From NCBI GenBank assembly GCA_036491415.1, contig DASXCC010000141.1, positions 1 to 19,210 of the forward strand: a DNA stretch of 19,210 nt, given 5' to 3'. Source of the stretch: JAICKN01 sp036491415. Lineage in GTDB: Bacteria; Acidobacteriota; Terriglobia; Terriglobales; Acidobacteriaceae. Below, in pieces: positions 1 through 7,436 of this stretch (positions are counted from its first letter, which is position 1; each line of letters begins with the position of its first letter). Position numbers and translations under genes: made by a program. The notes beneath the pieces were generated by a model that worked only from the letters and a program-made list of their open reading frames with translations, did no database searches and was not told the DNA's origin.

Positions 1-43
1 TTGCTCCATGCAAAGTTTTCTTTCTTCAAACTAAAAATGTGAG

Positions 44-2287
44 GTGATTGTGTTCCCACGCAAGAGTTGGGCCCGCAAGGCAGCGCATGTTTTTGTTTGT
101 CTTCTGGTTTTCTTCTGTGCCTACGTTTTCCCAGCTGCCGCGGACAACTCCATCATCGGATCCTGGAAGTTCGTGAGTGATTCCGACGGCGCTACAGCCG
201 ACAACGGCGTAACGGTCACGTTGAGTTTCAATTTGAGTGGAGTGGCATTCTCCGCCGTTGGACCGGGGCAAAACATCAGCGGTAATGGAAGTTATTCGAC
301 TAGCGGCAGCAATGTGACCATCAATTTGCCGAGCCTTGGAAAATCGGCGAACAATCAATCCTTCTCGATCAACGTAAACACGCTCATTCTTCCCTTTGAA
401 GTTTTTTCTGATGGTCCGGGAACGTCCACGTGGTTTCGCGTGATTTCGCCGGGAGGCGGCAGTAACGGTACAAGCAATCCACCTCCTCAAAATCCGCCCA
501 CCAATCCTAACGATCCCAATAACCCGACCAATCCAAATAACCCCGACAACCCGAATCAACCGAACAATCCAATTCCCAATAACCCTAATCAAAATCCAGA
601 CAACCCGAATCCGGGCAACTCAAACCCGCCGGATAATCCACCGACGCCACCAAATCCTCCCAACCCGCCAAATCCGCAAAATCCGCCGCTGCCCAATCCG
701 AATCCCAATCAACCAAATCCGAATGATCCCAACAACCCGAATAGTCCACGCGCCCCAAAGCCAGAGCCGGTAAACCCTGCCTTCGAACCGTACGTAGGAG
801 ATTGGGTTGGGAACGGCTGGAGTTGGGAGACGCGATTCCACCAGTCGCGCAAAGACTTCACCAATCAACTCTTCCATGGCATCCCTGACCAGATGACAGA
901 CCGCAACAACATTCAGGGCAATGTGATGGAAGTAATGGTGGAGCATGAAACGGAATATGAATTCACCGTGGACGAACATGGTCACATCGAAGGCCAAGGT
1001 GAAATTGTGTACAGCGTTTACCCGAATCTATGCGGATTAGCCGTGCTGACGAAACAGGTCAACGAAGCCGTGAACATGATGAAGTACATCTCCACTGTTT
1101 ATAAGCTGGCCAATGAAATTGGCACCGGCGTTCTGCATAGCTTTAATAAGGAGTGGATGGAAAAAGAAAATGAGCTGAATACCAGTCTGGAATCACTGGC
1201 CGAGGTGGAAACTCGCATCGCGCCGGAAGGCGGCCGCTATGCAGCGTCCACCGGAAAAGGTGAGGAAGAAGTTGAAAAAGATGTGACCAAAGCACTCGAA
1301 GATCTAGGTGCAAAACCCGGCACGCGAAGGCTGGCTTATGACGAAATTTTGAGCCGCTGCACTTCAAGTACAAATTATGAAATTGCCGGTGGACTTCCCT
1401 GCGACCTGGTCACCAACCCGGTGGCAGAAACAGAACTAAAAAGCGCGGCTGGTGCAGCAGCCAAAGGTTTTGGTGAACTTACAGAAGACAAGTTTTGGGA
1501 AAAGCTCATAGAAGAAGGCAAAGAGAGGATGAACGAGTTGAACGGAATTGAAAAAGAAGCCGACACCGCTTGCCTCGCCACTGGCCCCACGAACAAAGAG
1601 GAACTTTATGATCTGATCAAAGAAAAATTCAACGAAGCCTATGCGAAGGAAGCAAAAGGTGGCGGCATCGGCGGCGCCGCAGTAACGTTTGCGAAGGGCA
1701 TAGGAAGTACGGCTGGCGGTATTGCTGAAGGCATGGACCCCACCGAGATGGTCAATCTTATGCTCTCTGTACCGGGCGTCACGCAGGTAACTTATGCCTA
1801 TAAAGCCTTACCCAATGGCCCGGAAGCACGCCGCTTCCGTATGTCTGGTTATCTTGTGCCTAGCACATCCGGCGGAACACCCACGATGCACCTCAGCATG
1901 AATACAGACGATGTTTCCGGTGGAAAGAAAAATTTAGAAGTGGATTACATGGTGAATTACAAATGGTCGCAGGGATTCTTCCCCATCTGGACTCCATTTC
2001 CAGACAAACCTGGGCAAGTGAAACCCAGCGGCACAGTAACACTTCCAAAGCAGACTTGGGGGGACGGCGAGGGTGAAGGCGAAGGAGAAGAGGGCGCACC
2101 CGAACCACCAACGAGTTTGACCATGAAAACTCCTTTTGCCATGTATCACGATACTGGCGCTCACCGGAATGGGGTGGTTCCGTGGCAGGAATATGAATAT
2201 TTCTGGTTCGCGCACAAGGTGACCGAGCCCGCTGGAACAGCAGCCAGCGAAACTAAATCCGCGAAAGGTCCGGCAAAGGAGGAATAG
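44..2287 (+). CDS. Large secreted protein of unknown function with Asn/Pro-rich linker
   Basis: I do not recognise the family. The 747-residue product starts with a basic n-region and a hydrophobic stretch (about residues 12-32), a signal peptide probably cut after AAA near residue 33. Residues about 36-136 form a small beta-rich domain beginning IIGSWKFVSDSDG, which looks lipocalin-like but is not assignable. Residues about 140-245 are a low-complexity linker of Asn-Pro and Pro-Pro units. The remaining 500 residues hold a charged, helix-rich middle part, a Gly-rich stretch near 550-570, and a beta-rich end with a Gly-Glu run near 690. This suggests an exported two-domain protein with a flexible spacer. 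No ATG is usable. GTG at 44 or GTG at 50 could start it: a GAGGTGA sequence at 41-47 lies too close to be a textbook ribosome site for either. It converges on the CHAT gene, with only 9 bases between the stop codons. Confidence 0.75.
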   Translation: MIVFPRKSWARKAAHVFVCLLVFFCAYVFPAAADNSIIGSWKFVSDSDGATADNGVTVTLSFNLSGVAFSAVGPGQNISGNGSYSTSGSNVTINLPSLGKSANNQSFSINVNTLILPFEVFSDGPGTSTWFRVISPGGGSNGTSNPPPQNPPTNPNDPNNPTNPNNPDNPNQPNNPIPNNPNQNPDNPNPGNSNPPDNPPTPPNPPNPPNPQNPPLPNPNPNQPNPNDPNNPNSPRAPKPEPVNPAFEPYVGDWVGNGWSWETRFHQSRKDFTNQLFHGIPDQMTDRNNIQGNVMEVMVEHETEYEFTVDEHGHIEGQGEIVYSVYPNLCGLAVLTKQVNEAVNMMKYISTVYKLANEIGTGVLHSFNKEWMEKENELNTSLESLAEVETRIAPEGGRYAASTGKGEEEVEKDVTKALEDLGAKPGTRRLAYDEILSRCTSSTNYEIAGGLPCDLVTNPVAETELKSAAGAAAKGFGELTEDKFWEKLIEEGKERMNELNGIEKEADTACLATGPTNKEELYDLIKEKFNEAYAKEAKGGGIGGAAVTFAKGIGSTAGGIAEGMDPTEMVNLMLSVPGVTQVTYAYKALPNGPEARRFRMSGYLVPSTSGGTPTMHLSMNTDDVSGGKKNLEVDYMVNYKWSQGFFPIWTPFPDKPGQVKPSGTVTLPKQTWGDGEGEGEGEEGAPEPPTSLTMKTPFAMYHDTGAHRNGVVPWQEYEYFWFAHKVTEPAGTAASETKSAKGPAKEE
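471..775 (+). repeat. Low-complexity Asn/Pro codon repeat
   Basis: This coding stretch consists almost wholly of Asn and Pro codons with a few Gln, Asp and Gly codons, in short NPNNP, NPPNPP and NPNPNQP units. Codons vary (AAT/AAC, CCG/CCA/CCC/CCT), so the repeat is held at the protein level rather than being a fresh perfect DNA expansion. It forms the linker between the N-terminal domain and the large C-terminal region. Confidence 0.8.
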
Positions 2288-2296
2288 CGCAGCGAA

Positions 2297-4852
2297 CTAT
2301 TGCCCGACGTACAACTGGAATGGCGCCCAATAGAAAGGCTTGCGGAACACGCCGTCGGAATGCAACAGAGACAATTTCGCTTCCCGCAATGCGACCTCCG
2401 GACTTTTCCCTTGCTTAAGCTGACCGTACATCGTATCCATCAATTGCGCGGTGGAAGCATCGCTCACATCCCACAACGCGCCGATTACATGATGCGCACC
2501 TGCTCGTAAAAATGCCCATGAAAGTCCGACTAACCCCTCTCCGGTGTATGCGCGAGAGCCCGCGCCATAGCAAGTAGAAATCGTGACTAACTGTGCGTGA
2601 AGAGGATGCTGGATGATTTCCCGCGCATAGAGCTTGAAGGAATCCGTTTCCTTCGAATCAGCCGACAATACAATCGCGGAATCCAGAGGAGTAAGCTCGC
2701 TGGCGGTCCCATGCGCCGTGAAGTGGATATAAGAGAACTGTTCAGGGTTGCCCGTCAAATAAGCGCCCGCAGTAGCCTGCTGGCGCGTGTAAATCGTGAG
2801 CTGTGTCGGAGAAAAGTGCGATTGCAACTTCTGAATTTCTATTGCAGCGCTGGGCAATGCTCCGTATTCCGGACTTGGAACAATGGGATCGCCGATCAAC
2901 AACATTTTTGGCGAAGCATTCCGTGTTGCGGTGCGGGATGACGCAAGCAGCCGGATCGAGCTGGCATTCATCACGGTGACGTCTTCAATCCAGTAATGCG
3001 GTTTGCCGCTTGGAATCGCGGCACCCGACACGTTGCCGCCGGGAACTACAATCGTTTCAAAATTCAAATTATTGAGAACTCCATCGGGAATAACAACTAC
3101 GCGTGAACCCGCATGAATCATCTCCTGTGCAGGAGCGATTAGGAATTGATACAAACGGTCTTGCGAACTGGCGTCGCGAAGCACATCCTGAGAACTCGTT
3201 ACACTCTGGCGATGTTTTTCCACCGCTGCTTCAATTTCTGATTTCTTGGGAAGGGTGAATAGATTGATTTTTCCTAAATGAACTGTCCAGAGATAGGATT
3301 CTTGTTCTCCCAGCCAGTAAAACAAAATATTCGCATCCGATTTTCTCGCCGCTTCTGCTGCATTCAGTGCAGGCGAAAAGTTCTTCGCGCCTTTCGGCAA
3401 TAAACCGAGCCCCTCGGCTAATGTCTGTGCCCGGCTGTAGTCAGCCACGGCCAATGCTTGATTGATGTTTCCCTGCCGCACGAGAAAGTGAATATAGTCG
3501 TCATAAATCTGGCTGGCGTTTGTAATAAAAGGCAACTTGGATTCATCCGCGTGCAAGAGATCCCGCACAGATTCAAAGTCGCCCAATGCCTTCCGATATT
3601 CCTGGTCAGCCTGCGCCGTTTTATTTTCCGCCGCATAGGAACTGGCAAGTTCACGCTCGGTTTCCCATCGTAAGGAGGTATCGCACTGTGGATCTCGTAT
3701 GATTTCGTGAAAGATTTTTTGCGCTTCTTGAGTTTCCGATTTCCGAATAGCGATCAAACCTTCAACCAAACTTCCATACAACCGCGCATTGCCATCCTTC
3801 CGCTGATTGGCAAGCTCGATGGTCTGTTTGGCATAAAAATCGGCTTCACTCACATTTCCTGTATGAATATAAAACTGCGCCAGAGTGGTGTTCGCGCCCA
3901 GAATCTCCGCATTATTTTGTATTTTGTTTGCCAATGCTAACGATTGTTTGAAGTTTTCTTCGGCCTTAGAAAATTGGTTTGTATCAGCGTAGACAAGTCC
4001 GAGAGTATTAAGCCACTCCACCTGGTCAATGACGAATCCAAGCGCTGATGCTTTTTGAATGGCCTGGGGAAACAAAGTGAGTGCTTGATCGAAGTCACCC
4101 AGCTTGAAGTGGGCCCATCCAAGATTTCCGAGCGCCTTCTCCTCCAGTTGCGCCGCCCCAATGGATTCCGCCGCACGCTCGGAAGCATTAAACTGATCCA
4201 CCGCTTCGTCGTAGTGTTCCTGTTGTAGCGAAACAACGCCAAGATTTAAGAGAGCTGTAGCTTCTAAAAAATGGTCTCCAACTTGCCTGGCGATCTCTGA
4301 ACTCTTTCGGAAAAAATCTTCGGCATTTTTCAGATTGCCGTTTTCTACTTCATACACCCCTCGTGCTCTGGCAACCTCCCCGCGGGAAGGACACAGTGAA
4401 TTTTCACAAAGACGATCTGCGGCAATCAGATTTTGTTGAGCGGACGCTGCATTCCCGAGGCGCAGCTCCGCAATCCCTAAAATCATGTTTTTACGAACTT
4501 GATCGTCGACGAATTCCGCGGAAGAGGGTATTTCAATATTGAGTTGAGCGCGAGATTCCTGACTTTTTCCTTCGGTTACCAGGATTTCGGCTTCAAGCAA
4601 TCGGAATTTAATGGACCATTTGGGGTCTTGGGAAAATTGTTGGCGGGTCGTTTCAACTTCTTGCATGGCTTGCAAGAGATTTCCGCGAAGAAAATCCTGA
4701 CGGATTTTTGTAAAACTCTCTTGCGGACTTTGTTTTTTTGCAGAGGTACAAGCTTGTAATGAAACAAAAAGGCAGCTAGCGCAAATAGCTATGGATAAGT
4801 ACGTCCATTGACAACGACGGTGGGCCCGCTCATTCTTCCCTGGATCGCGCAT
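2297..4852 (-). CDS. TPR-CHAT lipoprotein, predicted caspase-like protease
   Basis: Starting at ATG 4852, the protein has 851 residues. Residues about 16-35 give a lipoprotein signal ending LQAC, with Cys35 as the lipidated residue. Residues about 50-430 are tetratricopeptide repeats, for example LGNLGWAHFKLGDFDQALTL. Residues about 540-851 are a CHAT domain (caspase-HetF associated with TPRs), shown by IPDGVLNNLNFETI, HFTAHGTAS (His714), VTISTCYGAG (Cys761), GLSWAFLRAGAHHVIGALW and a final FYWAPFQLYVG. The His/Cys dyad is intact, so peptidase activity is plausible. The reading frame extends upstream to ATG 5002, but only the 4852 start puts the lipoprotein signal at the N-terminus. That start overlaps the preceding gene by 64 bases and has no clear ribosome site. 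It is the last gene of the sigma/anti-sigma operon. Substrate unknown; probably extracytoplasmic. Confidence 0.88.
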   Translation of the reverse strand: MRDPGKNERAHRRCQWTYLSIAICASCLFVSLQACTSAKKQSPQESFTKIRQDFLRGNLLQAMQEVETTRQQFSQDPKWSIKFRLLEAEILVTEGKSQESRAQLNIEIPSSAEFVDDQVRKNMILGIAELRLGNAASAQQNLIAADRLCENSLCPSRGEVARARGVYEVENGNLKNAEDFFRKSSEIARQVGDHFLEATALLNLGVVSLQQEHYDEAVDQFNASERAAESIGAAQLEEKALGNLGWAHFKLGDFDQALTLFPQAIQKASALGFVIDQVEWLNTLGLVYADTNQFSKAEENFKQSLALANKIQNNAEILGANTTLAQFYIHTGNVSEADFYAKQTIELANQRKDGNARLYGSLVEGLIAIRKSETQEAQKIFHEIIRDPQCDTSLRWETERELASSYAAENKTAQADQEYRKALGDFESVRDLLHADESKLPFITNASQIYDDYIHFLVRQGNINQALAVADYSRAQTLAEGLGLLPKGAKNFSPALNAAEAARKSDANILFYWLGEQESYLWTVHLGKINLFTLPKKSEIEAAVEKHRQSVTSSQDVLRDASSQDRLYQFLIAPAQEMIHAGSRVVVIPDGVLNNLNFETIVVPGGNVSGAAIPSGKPHYWIEDVTVMNASSIRLLASSRTATRNASPKMLLIGDPIVPSPEYGALPSAAIEIQKLQSHFSPTQLTIYTRQQATAGAYLTGNPEQFSYIHFTAHGTASELTPLDSAIVLSADSKETDSFKLYAREIIQHPLHAQLVTISTCYGAGSRAYTGEGLVGLSWAFLRAGAHHVIGALWDVSDASTAQLMDTMYGQLKQGKSPEVALREAKLSLLHSDGVFRKPFYWAPFQLYVGQ

Positions 4853-5601
4853 CCCTGTTCGGTGCGAATCATTATCAAGCGGTACGAACCTTGGTCCACA
4901 ATCAATTCGCCGAGAAACACTTTCCCAAAGTCGGGTATGTCCAAAATATTCCCATGCGCTTTGCCGGGAAAATCTCCCTTGACCTCGTTCACCACTGAAC
5001 ATAGGACGTATCCCTTGGCCTGACGACTTGCATTATCCCATGTGTAGCGCTCTTTCAACGTGCCTGGAAGCTCTTTGCTGGCGAGTTGCCGGTACTGCTT
5101 TTCGACCTTACCCAAAAATTCCGTCGAATTAAAGCAGGACTCCTTTGGAAATTCTTTCCCGTCACCCTGCATGCAGATATTCAAATCAAGAACCGGCGTG
5201 ATTTCTTTTCCGGCTATGCGCAAATTTTCATATCGCGTTCCAAGCAGCTTAACTTTCGAGTTGTAGCCAACCGCCGGATGTTCTGTCACGATTTGCGCAA
5301 CAACGCGATCGGCAGTGAGAACTTCGCCGACATTCAATCCCTCCACTGTGGAAGTCACAAGCGTTGTCCACGGTCCATCTTTGTGGTGCACACTACCGGA
5401 AACCTGCGTCGATGCAGTTTTAAACGAGAGAAATCCCTCAAGCCTGAAATCGCACACATTGCTGGTCGCATAACCTCCCGTTGGAGGCAGAGAAAGCGGC
5501 GCCTGGACTGGCACCAACTGATAAACTGGCTTTTCGAAAAAGCCGCCGATTGCGCTCGCATCCGCGTGATAGTAGTGGACTCTCTTGATATTCGCGTCCA
5601 T
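4789..5601 (-). CDS. Hypothetical protein of the sigma/CHAT operon
   Basis: Family not recognised. The 270-residue product has no signal peptide, membrane segment or repeat that I can see. It is beta-rich with scattered cysteines (near residues 50, 142, 156, 201 and 251). The C-terminal part (about 195-268) reads like a compact beta domain, with KGYVLCSVVNEVKGDFPG, FLGELIVDQGSYRLIMI and GRMSGPTVVVNGRTYP. The ATG at 5601 is preceded by CGGAG at a 7-base spacing, a good ribosome site. It lies 51 bases after the anti-sigma stop, and its 3' end overlaps the CHAT start, so the two are probably translationally coupled. The position suggests a partner, substrate or regulator of the CHAT protein; that is inference from context only. 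Confidence 0.8.
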   Translation of the reverse strand: MDANIKRVHYYHADASAIGGFFEKPVYQLVPVQAPLSLPPTGGYATSNVCDFRLEGFLSFKTASTQVSGSVHHKDGPWTTLVTSTVEGLNVGEVLTADRVVAQIVTEHPAVGYNSKVKLLGTRYENLRIAGKEITPVLDLNICMQGDGKEFPKESCFNSTEFLGKVEKQYRQLASKELPGTLKERYTWDNASRQAKGYVLCSVVNEVKGDFPGKAHGNILDIPDFGKVFLGELIVDQGSYRLIMIRTEQGCAIQGRMSGPTVVVNGRTYP

Positions 5602-5652
5602 TTATTTGCTCCGGGAGTTTTACCTGAAGATGGGGATTGCTTAACTTTTACA

Positions 5653-6339
5653 TCAGAATTGTACTTCAAAAGACGAGCGGCCGATTTCTGTTTGTACATC
5701 CCCATTTACTCCACGCACTACCAATGTGTACGTGCCGGCAGTCTTCACGCCGGGTACGCGGACTGGGACGGTATCTTTCGCCGCACCCTGAGGAATCGTC
5801 ATCGTCCATTCACTTGCGCCGGATGGATCGTTGAGTTGCGCCGTGTAAGAAGAAAATTGCCCAGTAGGCGGGATGTCGAGCGCAACAAGAAACGCTTCGC
5901 CTTGTTTTGTTTTAACCGATGGAAGAGTTGCCCCGCGTGTATTTCCCGCAACCAACGTCACCGAACCCAAAATTTGCGGATTGACCGCGGCGGCGGCCAT
6001 TTTTTGCAGCCGTGGACTCTCAACTAAACCCTGATAAGCGACGGCGATCAATAGAACCGCCATGACGGGAATAGCAAATGCAGGCTTCAGCCAGGCGAAC
6101 CATCCGGACTTTTGTTCTTTCGCGGCTGTTTTAATTTGCGGCGTCGATTCTTGGGACAGCAAGACTTTACTTTGAGCAAGGAAAGCAGCGCCTGCGCGCA
6201 CTTCCAACGCGCATTCCTGGCAGCTAAAATAGTGCTCTTCGAACTGTTCCCGGTGTTCGGGACTTAGTTCATTGAGCAAATATTTTTCCGGCGCCATCTG
6301 GCGGATTGCTTCTGTATGCTCCATGTCTGCTTTTACCAT
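5653..6339 (-). CDS. Zinc-finger anti-sigma factor, single-pass membrane protein
   Basis: 228 residues. Residues about 15-50 hold an anti-sigma zinc-binding motif with His36-x3-Cys40-x2-Cys43 (HYFSCQEC), as in zf-HC2/ZAS proteins that bind ECF sigma factors. One hydrophobic segment (about 85-104) should span the inner membrane. Residues about 115-228 form an extracytoplasmic beta-rich domain, including VPVRVPGVKTAGTYTLVV, resembling Ig-like or pre-peptidase-type beta sandwiches. It follows the sigma gene by 44 bases, the usual order for a cognate pair. Start choice is uncertain: ATG 6339 and the in-frame ATG 6324 both lack a strong ribosome site. The extracytoplasmic domain would be the part accessible to the CHAT lipoprotein encoded two genes downstream. 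Confidence 0.85.
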   Translation of the reverse strand: MVKADMEHTEAIRQMAPEKYLLNELSPEHREQFEEHYFSCQECALEVRAGAAFLAQSKVLLSQESTPQIKTAAKEQKSGWFAWLKPAFAIPVMAVLLIAVAYQGLVESPRLQKMAAAAVNPQILGSVTLVAGNTRGATLPSVKTKQGEAFLVALDIPPTGQFSSYTAQLNDPSGASEWTMTIPQGAAKDTVPVRVPGVKTAGTYTLVVRGVNGDVQTEIGRSSFEVQF

Positions 6340-6383
6340 CCACAGGAGTAGTGAAAGATAGTGGAAAATCGTTTCATTACTCT

Positions 6384-6971
6384 TTATTCTTTTGCGCCTT
6401 GCGCAGCTCCGGCCGCTAAGCTCTGCAAATACAGAGACTTAAAGCTCTGTTTGGCCCGATGCAGTAGTACCCGAAGGTAGTCCCGATCTACACCAAAATC
6501 CCTACAAACCTCATCTTTATCTCTTTCTTCCAGGAAGACCTCTTTTAATACGCGGCGATCCCGTTCGGGCATATCCTCAAGAATTGCCCGGACCTTCTCT
6601 TCCATTTGTTTATGGGCGATGATGGTGACGACATCCATGGCAGTATCGGGAATCTTGGTATCTTCTTCGTCTTCGATCGGTGTGTCTCGGGCTGACGAAC
6701 GATAATATTCCAGCAACACATTGTTACAAGTGGAATTTACAAAAGCTCCCAGCCGGTCCGGCTGACGCATTCCGGTCGGTCCGCGTAAAACGCTAAATAC
6801 CCGGGCGAAAGTTTCCTGCCGCAGATCCTCGATGGTATGGGGGGATTGAACTCTGGATCGTAATTTTAATTGGATCAGTTCGCTGAAATAGGAGACAAAG
6901 TGCTCCTGTGTGCGAAAATCGCCGGAACACAAGCGGTCTAAGTAAGGTCCATCAAACTGAAAAAAATCCAA
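6384..6971 (-). CDS. ECF-type RNA polymerase sigma factor
   Basis: 195 residues. Sigma region 2 spans about residues 20-92, with the region 2.2-like IEDLRQETFARVFSVLR and a region 2.4-like stretch GAFVNSTCNNVLLEYYR. An acidic linker follows (about 98-110). Region 4 spans about 122-180, with MPERDRRVLKEVFLEERDKDEVCRDFGV leading into the helix-turn-helix DYLRVLLHRAKQSFKSLY. Region 3 is absent, as in ECF factors. The start is TTG at 6971: GAGG lies 7 bases upstream and no ATG or GTG fits better. It leads the operon with the anti-sigma factor, the unknown protein and the CHAT lipoprotein. Many ECF factors autoregulate; an 8-base inverted repeat sits about 70 bases upstream of the start. Confidence 0.9.
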   Translation of the reverse strand: MDFFQFDGPYLDRLCSGDFRTQEHFVSYFSELIQLKLRSRVQSPHTIEDLRQETFARVFSVLRGPTGMRQPDRLGAFVNSTCNNVLLEYYRSSARDTPIEDEEDTKIPDTAMDVVTIIAHKQMEEKVRAILEDMPERDRRVLKEVFLEERDKDEVCRDFGVDRDYLRVLLHRAKQSFKSLYLQSLAAGAAQGAKE

Positions 6972-7040
6972 GCTTTGGCCTCGGGGGGAGCCTTAAAGTT
7001 CACTTATTTTACACTGCTTTAGCGCAAATTAACGTCCAAC

Positions 7041-7071
7041 TTGGAAACACTCGTACATGCTCCGTTTCCAA
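7041..7071. promoter_or_regulatory. Inverted repeat upstream of the sigma-factor gene
   Basis: TTGGAAAC (7041-7048) and GTTTCCAA (7064-7071) are perfect 8-base inverted arms around a 15-base spacer. It lies 70-100 bases before the TTG start of the sigma gene. Each strand carries GGAAAC, which resembles the GGAAC-type -35 element of many ECF promoters, but I see no convincing -10 element at the usual distance. It may be a regulator site, an autoregulatory promoter or a stem-loop. Confidence 0.4.
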
Positions 7072-7281
7072 TTTTAATCAAAAAATTCCAAAACTTTTCT
7101 GATTTTCCTGAAACGAAACCCGACCCTCCTGCACTATGACGATGAGCAGGGAATGAGAGTTCCGAGCTTACTTGGCAAGTAATACAACAGCCAGGTTTTC
7201 GCTTCGTGAGAGAAACGACTCACGCAGCAAGTCCCGAAGAAGCGTCCTGCTTTCGGGGGAGGGCCAGGGCGCTTTGGGCTT

Positions 7282-7311
7282 CGCCGGAATCGTGGTGCGA
7301 CGGTTCCGGCG
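7282..7311. repeat. GC-rich stem-loop
   Basis: CGCCGGAA (7282-7289) pairs with TTCCGGCG (7304-7311). Inside the loop TCG (7290-7292) can pair with CGA (7298-7300), leaving a 3-base bulge. No T-run follows directly on either strand, so a standard intrinsic terminator is unlikely. It lies in the gap between ribBA and the sigma operon. Confidence 0.4.
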
Positions 7312-7436
7312 AGCTTCGGGTTCCCACCCAAGAATTTTTCTTTGTTATTTTCCCAACTGACAATCGATACAAGAAATGCCATGGAAAGATGGAAGTGAGC
7401 GGCGCTCAATGCCGGTTCGTTATTTTTTGGCGGGAT

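Larger units (their letters stand above)
6972..7436. other. Intergenic region without a supported gene
   Basis: 465 bases between the sigma-factor start and the 3' end of ribBA. Open frames on both strands here (for example about 7134-7409 minus) have no ribosome site or recognisable motif. It contains a perfect 8-base inverted repeat (7041-7071) and a GC-rich stem-loop (7282-7311). I see no tRNA, small RNA or element I can name. Confidence 0.5.

Noticed and set aside
26..592. 188-residue minus-strand open frame rich in Ile, Arg, Gly and Val
   Set aside because: It is the antisense of the Asn/Pro-repeat gene; the odd composition follows from reading AAT/CCN codons backward, and no start signal supports it.
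4850..5002. Extended N-terminus of the CHAT protein from ATG 5002
   Set aside because: It would bury the lipoprotein signal 50 residues inside the protein and overlap the upstream gene by more than 200 bases.
5086..6027. 313-residue plus-strand open frame
   Set aside because: It lies opposite the 270-residue protein and the anti-sigma gene, both with family motifs or good start sites; its composition is Arg/Cys-rich and lacks any motif.
7134..7409. 91-residue minus-strand open frame in the ribBA/sigma gap
   Set aside because: No ribosome site and no recognisable domain; it spans a stem-loop, so coding is not supported.
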